Below, one piece after another: positions 48,806 to 58,833 of a stretch of 64,000 bases of DNA (within the stretch, counting starts at the first letter, position 1; the number at the start of each line of letters is the position of its first letter). Under the pieces are notes generated by a model. The model was not told the DNA's origin and made no database searches. It saw only the letters and a list, made by a program, of their open reading frames with translations. The position numbers and the translations under genes are program-made. The DNA comes from Bacillus sp. FJAT-42376 (GTDB lineage Bacteria > Bacillota > Bacilli > Bacillales > Bacillaceae), in the NCBI RefSeq assembly GCF_003816055.1, contig NZ_CP033906.1:3906001-3970000 (forward strand), read 5' to 3'.

Positions 48806-49447
48806 TTATTCCACTCCGGCAATATGGAGCAAATCACTCATTTGCTCCAGCATATAGTCGGGGTCATAGGCTGAAAGATACTCTCTGCCTTTTATTGTCC
48901 AGGCAACGCCTGCTGTCAGTGTGCCGGCATTCTTTCCGGCTTCTATATCATGGTGGTTATCGCCAACCATAATGGCCTCATCAGGCTGTGATCCAAGCAA
49001 TGTCAATGCTTTTAATACCGGTTCCGGGTGGGGTTTGGCGTGCTCGACATCATCGAGAGTGACTACCACGTCAAAAAACTGGTCAAGCTTCGTCAGCTTC
49101 AGACCCATATTGACGGTATCCCGGATTTTTGTTGTGACAATTCCAAGCTTGAACCCTTCGTGATGGAGCTTTGCCACCGTTTCGAAAACAGTGGCAAACT
49201 CCGTTACTAGCTCATCATGCTGCTTATGATTGAATGAGCGGTACATCCCAATCATTTCATCTGTTTTTTCGGGATCAATCGATTGAAAGGTCTCAGCCAG
49301 CGTTGGCCCAATGAAAGGCAGCACTTTTTCCCGGCTGTATTGGCCGGGACGGTAATGATTCAGCGTATGCAAAAACGATTCAATAATCAGTTCGTTTGTA
49401 TTAATCAGTGTTCCGTCCAAATCAAACAGAATGGTATTCCTTTTCAT
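48806..49447 (-). CDS. ppaX: Pyrophosphatase PpaX
   Basis: 213 residues of the HAD superfamily: '[15 protein letters not shown]' (nucleophile Asp), '[12 protein letters not shown]' (motif II), '[12 protein letters not shown]' (motif III Lys) and '[18 protein letters not shown]' (motif IV). PpaX removes the pyrophosphate produced when HprK dephosphorylates HPr-Ser-P, and the two genes share an operon here. Overlaps yvoD by 26 bp. Confidence 0.95.
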   Translation of the reverse strand: MKRNTILFDLDGTLINTNELIIESFLHTLNHYRPGQYSREKVLPFIGPTLAETFQSIDPEKTDEMIGMYRSFNHKQHDELVTEFATVFETVAKLHHEGFKLGIVTTKIRDTVNMGLKLTKLDQFFDVVVTLDDVEHAKPHPEPVLKALTLLGSQPDEAIMVGDNHHDIEAGKNAGTLTAGVAWTIKGREYLSAYDPDYMLEQMSDLLHIAGVE

Positions 49448-50390
49448 GAACAGGTTCCTTTCTTGCTGAAGAATCAGGCTGTTTCCAGCACTTCGCTATA
49501 ATGACGGTCAATACGACGGCTGTCATCACCCTTATTAGAAATAAGGGCAGAACCGGTATCCCGAGCGGGACAAAAATAAGTGTGTCTTCCACAACGGCAT
49601 GGCAGGATACGAGAAAGATAAAAGCCAGGGTGAGATCCCGATAGCTGACCCCATCCTCCTTTACCGCCTGGATCATGACTCCCGCTCCATAGGCAAGGCC
49701 AATCGTTAAACCGGCAACAAGTGTCATTGACGTATTTTCTCTCATGCCGAGAAATCTTGTGACAGGTGCCATCCATCTTGAAAAGACTTTGAGCCAGCCA
49801 AAATCTTTCATAAACTGCATGATGATCATGAGCGGAATGACAATGGCTGCAAGCTGCGCAATGCCAAGCAGACCTTTTCCGACCGCTTCAAGCAGTATTT
49901 CTCCCCAGCCATCCGGCTGGCTTTGGGTTTTCGCAATGAATCCGTACCGGGCCATTTCTCCGCCGCCGTGCCAGACCGCGTTGATTACAGCAGCCGATAC
50001 GAGCGCCAGGCCAATCCTCACAATAAGAATAAGCCAAAGCTTAACTCCGACCTTTGCCGCAACCGTCGATTCAATGATAAGGTTGTGGGAAAAAGAAAGC
50101 ATAACCGCTAAAATAAAAACTTCTTTTACGGATAAATCCAGTGTTAAGATCCCGGCAATTCCGGCATACAAGTTTAAAAAGTTTCCAAGAACGAGAGGAA
50201 TGGCTGCCTCACCTCTTAGTCCAATCAGTCCCATCAAAGGCGTGATGGCGTGAATGATCCAATCCAGTACAGGGGTATGGCGAAGGATCCCTACAAGAAG
50301 TGTGACAGGAAAAATGACTTTTCCAAGTGTCCAGGTTGTCGAAAGCCCTGCTTTCCAGCCTTTTGCTAAACTTGCCTTCAGTCTAATCAC
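49422..50390 (-). CDS. yvoD: Nucleoside-recognition (Gate) domain membrane protein YvoD
   Basis: 322 residues; GTG start. Many membrane segments arranged as two Gate/nucleoside-recognition halves ('[44 protein letters not shown]' region and '[21 protein letters not shown]', '[21 protein letters not shown]'). Probably an integral membrane transporter or sensor; the substrate is not known. Position between lgt and ppaX matches B. subtilis. Confidence 0.92.
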   Translation of the reverse strand: MIRLKASLAKGWKAGLSTTWTLGKVIFPVTLLVGILRHTPVLDWIIHAITPLMGLIGLRGEAAIPLVLGNFLNLYAGIAGILTLDLSVKEVFILAVMLSFSHNLIIESTVAAKVGVKLWLILIVRIGLALVSAAVINAVWHGGGEMARYGFIAKTQSQPDGWGEILLEAVGKGLLGIAQLAAIVIPLMIIMQFMKDFGWLKVFSRWMAPVTRFLGMRENTSMTLVAGLTIGLAYGAGVMIQAVKEDGVSYRDLTLAFIFLVSCHAVVEDTLIFVPLGIPVLPLFLIRVMTAVVLTVIIAKCWKQPDSSARKEPVHEKEYHSV

Positions 50391-50393
50391 CCC

Positions 50394-51209
50394 TTATTCT
50401 GTATCCAGGTAACGCGCTTTTGAAAGTCCGCTCTTTCTGCGATATATGATCAAAGAGATTGCTATTAAAACCAGGACTATGGAAATGACCTGCGCAATTC
50501 TAAGGTTTGCTGTCAGCATCAAGCTGTCCGTTCTCATTCCTTCAATAAAGAACCGGCCGACAGAATACCAAATGACGTACGATAAAAACAGTTCCCCTCT
50601 TCTTAAATTCACTCTCCGCAAAAACATGAGCAAGGCGAAGCCTGCCAGATTCCAGAGTGATTCGTATAAAAATGTCGGGTGATAATACTGTCCGTCTATG
50701 TACATTTGATTAATAATGAAGTTCGGTAGATGAAGGCTTTCCAAAAATCCCCTTGTTACCGGTCCGCCAAAGGCTTCCTGGTTCATGAAATTACCCCAGC
50801 GGCCAATGGCCTGGCCAAGAATGATACTTGGAGCCGCGATGTCCGCAAGCTTCCAGAATGAAATCTTTTTGATTCTCGAGAAAACCACTCCCGTTGCAAC
50901 CGCTCCAATTAAGCCGCCGTGGATGGCAAGCCCTCCCTGCCAGATCTGAGGAATCATCGCGGGGTTTTGAGAGTAGTAATCCCATTGAAAGGCAACATAA
51001 TAGAGCCTTGCACAAATAATGGCAATGGGAATCGCAAACAGAACTAAATCAATAAATGTATCTTTGTGAAAACCTCTTCTGACACTTTCCCTTACTGCAA
51101 TCCACAAGCCGAGCAGGGCGCCTAAGCCGATAATAATTCCGTACCAGTGCACCTTCAGTCCTAGAAGCTCAATCGCTATCGGATTGAGCGGCTGGATCGT
51201 TCCGATCAT
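50394..51209 (-). CDS. lgt: Prolipoprotein diacylglyceryl transferase
   Basis: 271 residues with seven predicted membrane segments. Conserved features: '[16 protein letters not shown]', '[16 protein letters not shown]', the Lgt signature '[15 protein letters not shown]', and '[16 protein letters not shown]' (essential Glu). It attaches diacylglycerol to the lipobox Cys of lipoproteins such as the substrate-binding protein at 62213-63553. Directly downstream of hprK. Confidence 0.97.
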   Translation of the reverse strand: MIGTIQPLNPIAIELLGLKVHWYGIIIGLGALLGLWIAVRESVRRGFHKDTFIDLVLFAIPIAIICARLYYVAFQWDYYSQNPAMIPQIWQGGLAIHGGLIGAVATGVVFSRIKKISFWKLADIAAPSIILGQAIGRWGNFMNQEAFGGPVTRGFLESLHLPNFIINQMYIDGQYYHPTFLYESLWNLAGFALLMFLRRVNLRRGELFLSYVIWYSVGRFFIEGMRTDSLMLTANLRIAQVISIVLVLIAISLIIYRRKSGLSKARYLDTE

Positions 51210-51238
51210 TTCCTTCCACTCCTCTTTTGACAGCTGTA

Positions 51239-52165
51239 TCAGCGCTCTCCTTCTTCAATTACATCTGCAAGCTTTGTAGTAAATTGCTCAGCCGCATTCA
51301 GCCCCATTCTTTTCAGACGGAAATTCATCGCAGCCACTTCGATGATCACCGCTAAGTTTCGGCCCGGACGAACAGGGACAGTTAGCTTTTGAATATTCGT
51401 ATCGATGATTTTCATGGTTTCTTCTTCTAACCCTAAGCGGTCATATTGCTTTTTCGCGTCCCATGTCTCCAAATCGATGACAAGTGTAATGCGCTTGTTG
51501 CTGCGGACAGCACCAGCGCCGAATAAGGTCATCACATCAATGATTCCAAGACCGCGGATTTCGAGCAAATGCTCAATCAGCTCGGGAGCATTCCCAATCA
51601 GCGTATTCTGATCTTCCTGGCGGATTTCTACACAATCGTCTGCTACCAGACGGTGTCCGCGTTTCACTAGCTCAAGAGCTGTTTCACTTTTCCCTACTCC
51701 GCTTTTTCCGATAATCAGCACACCGACCCCATAAATATCAACCAGAACTCCGTGAACGGCCGTAGTAGGGGCAAGCTTGCTTTCTAAAAAGTTTGTTAAA
51801 TGACTGGAAAGACGAGTTGTTTTCATAGAAGATTTTAAAACAGGCACACCATTTTTTTCAGAAGCCTCTCTAAGCTCTTCCGGAATTTCCAGATCTCTCG
51901 ACACGATAATTGCCGGAGTAATGGACGTGCATAATCCAGCCATCCGTTCTTCTTTTTCATGTCTTGGCAGCTTTTCAAAAAAAGAGAGCTCTGTCTTCCC
52001 GAGAATTTGTACCCGGTCTTTTGGGTAATAGGCAAAATACCCTGCGATTTCAAGCCCCGGTCTTGACAGGTCGCTTGTCGTAATCGGACGGTTAATTCCC
52101 TCTTCACCGCTAATGAGCTCCATTTTAAACTTTTCCATTAAATCCTTTGTACGTACTTTAGGCAT
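51239..52165 (-). CDS. hprK: HPr kinase/phosphorylase
   Basis: 308 residues; ATG behind AAGGGAGGA. '[31 protein letters not shown]' carries the P-loop and a His/Asp, and '[22 protein letters not shown]' is the family signature. It phosphorylates HPr and Crh on Ser46 with ATP or PPi and removes the phosphate again, the sensor of carbon catabolite repression. Its targets include Crh encoded at 34025. Confidence 0.97.
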   Translation of the reverse strand: MPKVRTKDLMEKFKMELISGEEGINRPITTSDLSRPGLEIAGYFAYYPKDRVQILGKTELSFFEKLPRHEKEERMAGLCTSITPAIIVSRDLEIPEELREASEKNGVPVLKSSMKTTRLSSHLTNFLESKLAPTTAVHGVLVDIYGVGVLIIGKSGVGKSETALELVKRGHRLVADDCVEIRQEDQNTLIGNAPELIEHLLEIRGLGIIDVMTLFGAGAVRSNKRITLVIDLETWDAKKQYDRLGLEEETMKIIDTNIQKLTVPVRPGRNLAVIIEVAAMNFRLKRMGLNAAEQFTTKLADVIEEGER

Positions 52166-52362
52166 AGATGTGTCCTCCCTTTAGCCAAACACCATATGTA
52201 AAATCTTCTTCCATTTTAGCACTTTTATCTCTGCGGATGTAGACTTTCGGTAACAGCGCTTTACCTATACGGGGTTCTTTTTTCCCCAATCCATCATTTA
52301 TTTCAGACGAAACACGGACTTGGCAGATGCATATGAGGGCTCACCATATTCCATTTAGAAGA

Positions 52363-52392
52363 AAACCTCCTGACGACTGACAGGAGGCTTTG
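52363..52392 (-). terminator. Terminator of the secreted phosphoesterase gene
   Basis: On the minus strand GCCTCCTG pairs with CAGGAGGT, followed by TTTCTTCT. Confidence 0.8.
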
Positions 52393-52394
52393 AA

Positions 52395-53255
52395 CTAATC
52401 CAGCTTTAGTACATATGGTTTTTCCCGTTCTTTATTTAAATACGGAGAGTATGTTCTCACTTGAATGCCGGTCTGTTTCCAGGTGAGAATCTTCAGATAT
52501 CCTCCGCCTCCCTCAGCAAGGCCCTGGTAGTTGGCCAGCAGCTGATACACTTTTCTGCCTTTTTGCGGAGTATCCAGCCTTGCTGATACTCCATAATAAT
52601 GCCCGCTTAGGACGAGTTTTACATTTTTGTTCGGCACTACTACCTCTTGGTATATTCTTTCTCCGTTTTTGCTTCGGGTCCCTTTGTACGTTAAGTAATC
52701 ATGAAAGGCAAGGACTGCATCCAAGTTTTTATGATGCTTCAGAACACGGTTCATCCATTTCACCTCGCCTTTTCCAGCCTTGCACCAGCCCATGTAAACA
52801 AAAAGCTTTCCACCCGCTATATCGTAGTGACCGCAGTTATCCAGAAAAGAAACCTTATAAAAAGGCTTGGATTTAAAGCGGTGCTCGCCGAAAAAACGGT
52901 GGTAAGGCTGGAGGCCGCCGTCAAAAGTAAAATCATGATTCCCAGGCAGAACACCATAGGCAAATCCCTGATCGTCAAGCTTGCGGAATGCCTGGTCATT
53001 TCTTTCCCATTGGCTGTATTCCCTCGGATTATGCACCAGGTCTCCTGTATGGGTCAAATAAGAAATCCTGGCAGGAACTCTGTTTTTTACGATCCAGTCC
53101 ATTTGGCTGATCAGGATTTTAGGATGGGCTTTCGCATAATATTGGGTATCCGTCATCCATACAAAAGAGAAATCTTCATTTGCATGCCCCTCATAAGGCA
53201 GAGCCGTCAGAATAAATATCACGAGTGAAATCAGCAGTATTCGAAAAGTTTTCAT
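52395..53255 (-). CDS. Secreted calcineurin-like metallophosphoesterase
   Basis: 286 residues. Residues 1-26 are a signal peptide ending near 'GHANE'. The metallophosphoesterase motifs are in order: 'WMTDTQYYAK' (D-x-Q), 'LTHTGDLVHN' (GD), 'LPGNHDFTF' (GNHD), 'LAFHDYL' (H) and 'LSGHYYG' (GH). It should hydrolyse a phosphoester outside the membrane with a two-metal centre. Monocistronic between hprK and the yvl operon; the gap 53256-53484 contains GC-rich repeat remnants. Confidence 0.9.
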   Translation of the reverse strand: MKTFRILLISLVIFILTALPYEGHANEDFSFVWMTDTQYYAKAHPKILISQMDWIVKNRVPARISYLTHTGDLVHNPREYSQWERNDQAFRKLDDQGFAYGVLPGNHDFTFDGGLQPYHRFFGEHRFKSKPFYKVSFLDNCGHYDIAGGKLFVYMGWCKAGKGEVKWMNRVLKHHKNLDAVLAFHDYLTYKGTRSKNGERIYQEVVVPNKNVKLVLSGHYYGVSARLDTPQKGRKVYQLLANYQGLAEGGGGYLKILTWKQTGIQVRTYSPYLNKEREKPYVLKLD

Positions 53256-53484
53256 CTTATCACCTGGTCGTTATCATTCCCATTTTCGGAAAAAGTACCA
53301 GTGATCATTTGTGTTCAGAAAATAGTCTAAGATGATAATGAGTTACCTTAACATTATGGCTGAATCCTTTTCGGTGATCCGTCGAGGAATCGGGCAGAGA
53401 CGACTCCTTTGCTCTTCACGCTTTCGGGCTCACATCGTTCCGCAGCCGCGCCGGAATGACGCTCAACCCGAAATCATCTGCAAA

Positions 53485-53525
53485 TGAAAACAGGGAAACG
53501 CTCAGCATGCGTATCCCTGTTGTGG
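53485..53525 (-). terminator. yvlABCD operon terminator
   Basis: On the minus strand ACAGGGATACGC pairs with GCGTTTCCCTGT and is followed by TTTC. A very similar hairpin ends uvrA (55901-55937). Confidence 0.8.
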
Positions 53526-53549
53526 GTGCTGTTTAGACAGCGCCTAACT

Positions 53550-53915
53550 TTATTTGTTCTCCCTCATCGGTTCAATAACACCTTTCTGAACAATCAGATG
53601 GAGGAGGGAAATAACAATGGAGGCCAGCAAGGATGTACCGAAACCGCTGATATTAAAAGCATCTCCCATGATTCCCTGTGTAATCATAAGCGTAATCGCA
53701 TTGATGACAAACAGGAACAGACCCAAAGTCAGGACCGTGACAGGGAGGGTCAATATTATTAAGAACGGTTTAATTAAAACGTTAATAATAGATAGGACGA
53801 GGCTCGCTATGACCGCTGCCCAAATGCTGACAATTTGAAAATCATCTTTAAAAATCAGTGCACAAACCATTAATATGACTGCATTGATAAGAACACTGAT
53901 GATCCATCTAATCAC
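53550..53915 (-). CDS. yvlD: Phage-holin-family IV type membrane protein YvlD
   Basis: 121 residues, four hydrophobic helices ('RWIISVLINAVILMVCALIF', 'AVIASLVLSIINVLIKPFLIILTLPVTVLTLGLFLFVINAITLMI', 'LASIVISLLHLIV'). The 'NVLIKPFLIILTLPVTVLTLGLF' stretch is the mark of the YvlD/DUF360-type family. Function unknown; part of the cell-envelope stress operon. Overlaps yvlC by 8 bp. Confidence 0.9.
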   Translation of the reverse strand: MIRWIISVLINAVILMVCALIFKDDFQIVSIWAAVIASLVLSIINVLIKPFLIILTLPVTVLTLGLFLFVINAITLMITQGIMGDAFNISGFGTSLLASIVISLLHLIVQKGVIEPMRENK

Positions 53916-54117
53916 GGAAGGAATCTCCTTCCTTGGATAACAAGAATACTAGGAGCAGGTACACGAAAAGCAGGCCTCCGGAAGTTGGTATTAAGGCGAT
54001 AAGGAAAATGATCCGCAGTAAGTTGGCATTCAATCCATATCTTTCTGCAATTCCGCCTAGAACCCCCGCCACTTTTTTGTTGCTTCTTGATCGCGTCAGT
54101 TTCTTCATTGGATTCAC
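53908..54117 (-). CDS. yvlC: PspC-domain protein YvlC
   Basis: 69 residues: 'KKLTRSRSNKKVAGVLGGIAERYGLNANLLRIIFLIALI' is the PspC motif with one membrane helix, followed by a second hydrophobic stretch. PspC-type proteins take part in envelope-stress sensing. ATGA-type overlap with yvlB. Confidence 0.92.
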   Translation of the reverse strand: MNPMKKLTRSRSNKKVAGVLGGIAERYGLNANLLRIIFLIALIPTSGGLLFVYLLLVFLLSKEGDSFRD

Positions 54118-55229
54118 CTCTCTATATGCTTTAAAACAACAGAACTTGTTTTTGAATCAGCAAATACAGACAGGTCGCCCGGTGCAGATTCATTGGACCG
54201 GAACTTCAGCTCTTTAGCGATAGACTCGTGTTTTTCTCCCGTCACTTCAAGGGCATCCAGGTAGCAATGAAGTGAGCCCAGATTTGATTTCAATTCCCCA
54301 CTCGCCTTTATACCCTGAGGGATGGAGATTTCGACGCTGCCCGTTGCGGCACTGCAATGAATGGTTTTGCATTCCGGGTCTGAAGTCTGCAGCAGAATTT
54401 TGCCGTTAAAGCTTTGAAGATCCAGCTTCTTTCCGGCTCCCCGGACATCAATCATTCCATGAATCGTCTCGGCTTCTACCGTCTGAAACTGGTGCTGAGC
54501 CAATTTTATCTGTCCATTAGCTGTTTCAAGTTCTGCTTTTTCTCCTGAAAGTCCCGTTAACGAAATGACTCCGTTAGCGGTTTTTGCTTTAAAATCCTTT
54601 ACTGTTAGCTGTTCCCCTCTAATGGGACCGCTAAACAGTTTAACTTTTGCCGAGTCATATACTTTAGATGGCAGGTAGATCCGGACATTTGCTTTCATGG
54701 ATTTTTTTTCACATTGAATTCGAAGCTTGCTGCCTTCCATTTCACTGTAGAAATTTTTCAGGAATGCTTCCTTTGCCTGAACAGCATCCTCTGTTTGGTA
54801 CACTTTCGTCTCGCACTCAATCCGGACATCTTCCTCAGACCAAGGGGTAAAGGTGACATTTCCGTTTACAATCTGGACATCCCATTCTTTCAGTCCTTTT
54901 CCGCTGAACTGGAAAATGTGCTGAACATCATATGAAGTGCCTATTGCTAAATCAAGATCCATCTCCTTTACCTTTTTGACAGCAAAGTCGATCCAGTTCA
55001 TTAATTTGGAAGCTGTTTTTCCGGCACCCGTTTCTTCCTGGTTCTCTGAATATGTTGTCTGCTTCTCTTTTTCATCCTTTTTAAGCAAAATAGAAGGAGA
55101 AAAGGAGGCCCATTTTTTTTCATGGCTTTCCTTTTCATGATCAAGTTTTTCGATAAGAGAAAGAGCTTCTTCTACTGTGAGCTTTCCTTCCTCTACGAGC
55201 TTTAAGATCCTTCGGCGTTCTTCCTGCAC
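54114..55229 (-). CDS. yvlB: DUF4097 adhesin-like protein YvlB
   Basis: I choose GTG 55229 (VQEERRRILKLVEEGKLTVEEAL), preceded by GAGGAGG; 371 residues. The N-terminal 45 residues are the small 'SHOCT-like' helical unit common to such proteins. The C-terminal DUF4097 domain is a beta solenoid with repeated 'K..NG.I.L' strands ('AKTANGVISLTGLSGEKAELETANGQIKL'). No signal peptide. Function unknown; co-regulated with the PspC-type gene yvlC. Confidence 0.9.
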   Translation of the reverse strand: MQEERRRILKLVEEGKLTVEEALSLIEKLDHEKESHEKKWASFSPSILLKKDEKEKQTTYSENQEETGAGKTASKLMNWIDFAVKKVKEMDLDLAIGTSYDVQHIFQFSGKGLKEWDVQIVNGNVTFTPWSEEDVRIECETKVYQTEDAVQAKEAFLKNFYSEMEGSKLRIQCEKKSMKANVRIYLPSKVYDSAKVKLFSGPIRGEQLTVKDFKAKTANGVISLTGLSGEKAELETANGQIKLAQHQFQTVEAETIHGMIDVRGAGKKLDLQSFNGKILLQTSDPECKTIHCSAATGSVEISIPQGIKASGELKSNLGSLHCYLDALEVTGEKHESIAKELKFRSNESAPGDLSVFADSKTSSVVLKHIER

Positions 55230-55294
55230 AGTGATTCCTCCTCGCGTAATGCAGCTTAATATCACCCTATTCGGCAAGGTGAAAATCAATCCCT

Positions 55295-55612
55295 TTAAAC
55301 TGTTTTTAAAATGTTAATGCCTTTTACAATGTTCCAGACAAATACGGCAAAATTAATGAGAAGAATGACTGGAAAACCTGAAAGAAAGACGATTCCAATC
55401 AGCTGATCCTGTCCGGCAAAGGCAGTTCCAAGGAAAAGAAAGATATAGACAAGAATGGTTGCGGCAGGAATAATATGGGATATAAATGACTTTTTAGCAT
55501 GATGTTTTGACCCTGGATCATCCGTTACAAAATAAACAATCAGCGGGAACAGAAACGGGGCAAACAGCACACTGAAATAACAAAGAGAAGACACCAATTT
55601 ATCGGTTTTCAT
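55295..55612 (-). CDS. yvlA: DUF4870 membrane protein YvlA
   Basis: 105 residues with three membrane helices. 'LCYFSVLFAPFLFPLIVYFV', 'HHAKKSFISHIIPAATILVYIF' and 'FVWNIVKGINIL' match the DUF4870/YvlA family. First gene of the yvl operon, behind AGGAGCTG and a sigma-W-type promoter. Confidence 0.9.
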   Translation of the reverse strand: MKTDKLVSSLCYFSVLFAPFLFPLIVYFVTDDPGSKHHAKKSFISHIIPAATILVYIFLFLGTAFAGQDQLIGIVFLSGFPVILLINFAVFVWNIVKGINILKTV

Positions 55613-55638
55613 TCCATTTCAGCTCCTTTTTCTATTCA

Positions 55639-55665
55639 TACGGTTCACGGCGGCATTTGGTTTCA
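55639..55665 (-). promoter_or_regulatory. Sigma-W-type promoter of yvlABCD
   Basis: On the minus strand TGAAAC (55660-55665), 17 bp, CGTA (55639-55642), 27 bp before the yvlA start. This is the sigma-W pattern, and the yvlABCD operon belongs to the sigma-W regulon in B. subtilis. Confidence 0.75.
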
Positions 55666-55900
55666 ATACAGGACACAATTGAAAAGTTAAATAGGCAGGC
55701 TTAAAGAAGAAAAGAGGCGATTTAAAAAGTATGATTAGATGTCCTACTGACTATTTAACTTTAAATGGTTAAAGCTTATTCCCGCCGCAGGGCTCTCTTA
55801 TACAGCGGAGGACGGTGAGGCTCAGTTTCACCCGGCCCGCTCCTTCCGCAGGAGTGTCGCCCTTCCGCTTTAACCCGCCTGACGTAAAAACGTCACAAGA

Positions 55901-55937
55901 AAAAGGGAAACGCTCAGAATGCGTCTCCCTTTTTTTG
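55901..55937 (-). terminator. uvrBA terminator
   Basis: On the minus strand AAAAAGGGAGACGC pairs with GCGTTTCCCTTTTT. Confidence 0.88.
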
Positions 55938-55952
55938 TGAACAGGACTTGGT

Positions 55953-58826
55953 TTATTTAGCAACAGTTTCTTTTTCTTTCACAAGCTTTTTCATCCGGTC
56001 GCGTTCCCGTTCAATAATCGGTTTCAAATAACGGCCGGTGTATGAGGCTTGTTCTTCCATAATTTTTTCTGGAGTTCCTGTGGCGATGATCTGACCGCCT
56101 CCATTTCCTCCTTCAGGTCCAAGGTCTACTAAATAATCGGCAGCTTTAATCACATCAAGATTATGCTCAATCACGAGAACAGTGTCCCCATTTTCCACTA
56201 GACGCTGGAGGACTTTCAGCAGTCTTGCGATGTCATCCACATGCAGACCGGTTGTCGGTTCATCCAAAATATACAGCGAACGTCCTGTTGACCGGCGGTG
56301 CAGTTCTGAGGCAAGCTTCACACGCTGAGCTTCTCCTCCTGAAAGAGTGGTTGCCGGCTGTCCTAACGTAATATATCCAAGCCCGACATCAAAGACGGTT
56401 TGCAATTTCCGGTGAATCTTCGGGATATTTTCAAAAAAGCCAAGCGCATCTTCTACCGTCATCCCTAATATATCCGATATATTTTTCCCTTTGTATTGAA
56501 CTTCAAGCGTCTCGCGGTTATAGCGTTTTCCATGGCATACTTCGCAGGGCACGTATACATCCGGCAGGAAATGCATTTCGATTTTGATAATCCCGTCGCC
56601 GCGGCATGCCTCACAGCGTCCGCCTTTTACATTGAAGCTGAAACGGCCTTTTTTGTAGCCTCTCACCTTCGCTTCGTTTGTCGATGCAAACACATCGCGG
56701 ATGTCATCAAAAACTCCGGTATAGGTGGCCGGGTTTGACCGAGGTGTTCTGCCGATAGGAGACTGGTCAATATCAATGACTTTATCCAAATGTTCGATTC
56801 CAAGAATTTCTTTATGCTCACCCGGCTTCGTTTTTGCTTTATGCAGCCGCTGCGCGAGCGATTTATGAAGAATTTCATTCACCAGTGTGCTTTTCCCCGA
56901 ACCTGATACTCCTGTAACGGAAATAAAGGTTCCGAGCGGGAATTTCACAGAGACATTTTTGAGATTGTTCTCCTGGGCCCCTTTGATTTCAATATACCTT
57001 CCATCCGGCTTTCTTCTTTCCGCTGGGAGCGGAATAAATTTTTTGCCTGAAAGATATTTGCCGGTCAGCGATTTCTCATCATCCATGACCTCTTGCGGCG
57101 TTCCTGCGGAAATAACATTGCCTCCGTGAACCCCGGCACCCGGACCGATATCAATCAGGTAATCAGCAGCGAGCATCGTATCTTCATCATGTTCGACGAC
57201 AATCAATGTATTCCCGATATCCCGCATGTTCTGGAGCGTTTCAATAAGCCGGTCATTATCCCGCTGATGGAGACCGATGGATGGCTCATCGAGAATGTAC
57301 AGAACACCGGTCAGTTTGGATCCAATTTGGGTGGCAAGTCTGATTCTCTGGGCTTCTCCCCCGGATAGGGAACCGGCTGACCGGTTCAGCGTCAGATAAT
57401 CGAGACCTACATTTATAAGAAAGCTCAGCCGTTCGCAGATCTCTCTTAAAATCAAATTGGCAATCTTCATTTCTTTTTCTGACAGTTCAAGATTCCCGAA
57501 AAATTCATGCGCCTGCTGCACAGAAAGAGTCGTGGTCTCACCGACATGGCGGCCGTCTATTTTCACTGCAAGCGTCTCTTTTTTCAGTCTGTACCCTTTA
57601 CACGATGGGCAGGGCTGCTGAGCCATATATTTTTCCATCTGCTCCCGGATATAATCGGAGCTTGTCTCGCGGTAGCGGCGCTCAATATTTTTCATGACGC
57701 CTTCAAATTTCATATAGCTTTCTCTTACTTGGCCAAAGTCATTTTCATAGCGGAAATAGATTTCATCTTTGCCGCTTCCCTCTAAAATTTTATCCAGAAG
57801 ATTCTTCGGCAGATCTTTAACCGGGATGTTCATGTCAATTCCGTAATGGCTGCAGACAGCTTCCAGAAGCTGAGGGTAGTACTGAGAGCTTGTCGGCTCC
57901 CATGGAGCAATTGCATGCTGCTTAAGCGTTAAGTGCTCATTTGGAATAACGAGCTCCCGGTCCACTTCGAGCTTGGAACCGAGACCGTCACATGAAGGAC
58001 AGGCTCCAAACGGGCTGTTAAAGGAGAACATTCTCGGTTCCAGCTCGCCGATTGAAAACCCGCAATATGGGCAGGCATGATGTTCACTGAAAAGAAGCTC
58101 CTCCTCTCCCATTACGTCGATCATGACTTTTCCTTCTCCCAAAGCCAGAGCTGCTTCCAGAGAGTCACTTAGACGGGCTTCAATCCCGTCCTTGATCACA
58201 ATCCGGTCGATGACTACTTCAATGGAGTGCTTTTTGTTCTTCTCCAGCGTAATATCGTCAGAGAGTTCCATCATTTCTCCATTAATCCGGACCCTTACGT
58301 ATCCTTGTTTTTTAATATCCTCAAGCGTTTTCGCATGGGTTCCCTTTCTGCCCGAGACAATCGGAGATAGAACCTGAAGCTTTGTGCGCTCTGGGAATTC
58401 CATGATCCGGTCCACCATCTGCTGAATCGTTTGCGATGTAATTTCGATGCCGTGATTCGGACAGACCGGCCGTCCTACACGTGCGTAAAGAAGCCTTAAA
58501 TAATCATAGATTTCGGTAACGGTACCTACCGTTGACCGGGGATTCCGGCTTGTCGTCTTCTGATCAATTGAAATAGCCGGCGACAATCCATCAATGGAAT
58601 CGACATCCGGTTTATCCATTTGCCCGAGAAACTGCCGTGCATAGGCAGAGAGGGATTCCACATATCTGCGCTGTCCTTCTGCATAGATCGTATCAAAGGC
58701 AAGTGATGATTTTCCTGATCCGGAAAGGCCTGTTAATACCACAAGCTGGTTTCGCGGAATTGCCACATCGATATTTTTCAGATTGTGCGCTCTGGCTCCC
58801 TTTACAATAATTTGCTCACTGGCCAT
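55953..58826 (-). CDS. uvrA: Excinuclease ABC subunit A
   Basis: 957 residues, full length. Two ABC ATPase modules: Walker A '[14 protein letters not shown]' (about 33) and '[14 protein letters not shown]' (about 640), signature '[12 protein letters not shown]' and '[12 protein letters not shown]', with Walker B '[12 protein letters not shown]' and '[12 protein letters not shown]'. Zinc sites 'CPYCGFSI...CPSCDG' and 'CEACRGDG...CEVCHG'. It scans DNA for bulky damage and loads UvrB. Directly follows uvrB. Confidence 0.98.
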   Translation of the reverse strand: MASEQIIVKGARAHNLKNIDVAIPRNQLVVLTGLSGSGKSSLAFDTIYAEGQRRYVESLSAYARQFLGQMDKPDVDSIDGLSPAISIDQKTTSRNPRSTVGTVTEIYDYLRLLYARVGRPVCPNHGIEITSQTIQQMVDRIMEFPERTKLQVLSPIVSGRKGTHAKTLEDIKKQGYVRVRINGEMMELSDDITLEKNKKHSIEVVIDRIVIKDGIEARLSDSLEAALALGEGKVMIDVMGEEELLFSEHHACPYCGFSIGELEPRMFSFNSPFGACPSCDGLGSKLEVDRELVIPNEHLTLKQHAIAPWEPTSSQYYPQLLEAVCSHYGIDMNIPVKDLPKNLLDKILEGSGKDEIYFRYENDFGQVRESYMKFEGVMKNIERRYRETSSDYIREQMEKYMAQQPCPSCKGYRLKKETLAVKIDGRHVGETTTLSVQQAHEFFGNLELSEKEMKIANLILREICERLSFLINVGLDYLTLNRSAGSLSGGEAQRIRLATQIGSKLTGVLYILDEPSIGLHQRDNDRLIETLQNMRDIGNTLIVVEHDEDTMLAADYLIDIGPGAGVHGGNVISAGTPQEVMDDEKSLTGKYLSGKKFIPLPAERRKPDGRYIEIKGAQENNLKNVSVKFPLGTFISVTGVSGSGKSTLVNEILHKSLAQRLHKAKTKPGEHKEILGIEHLDKVIDIDQSPIGRTPRSNPATYTGVFDDIRDVFASTNEAKVRGYKKGRFSFNVKGGRCEACRGDGIIKIEMHFLPDVYVPCEVCHGKRYNRETLEVQYKGKNISDILGMTVEDALGFFENIPKIHRKLQTVFDVGLGYITLGQPATTLSGGEAQRVKLASELHRRSTGRSLYILDEPTTGLHVDDIARLLKVLQRLVENGDTVLVIEHNLDVIKAADYLVDLGPEGGNGGGQIIATGTPEKIMEEQASYTGRYLKPIIERERDRMKKLVKEKETVAK

Positions 58827-58833
58827 ACTTTCG

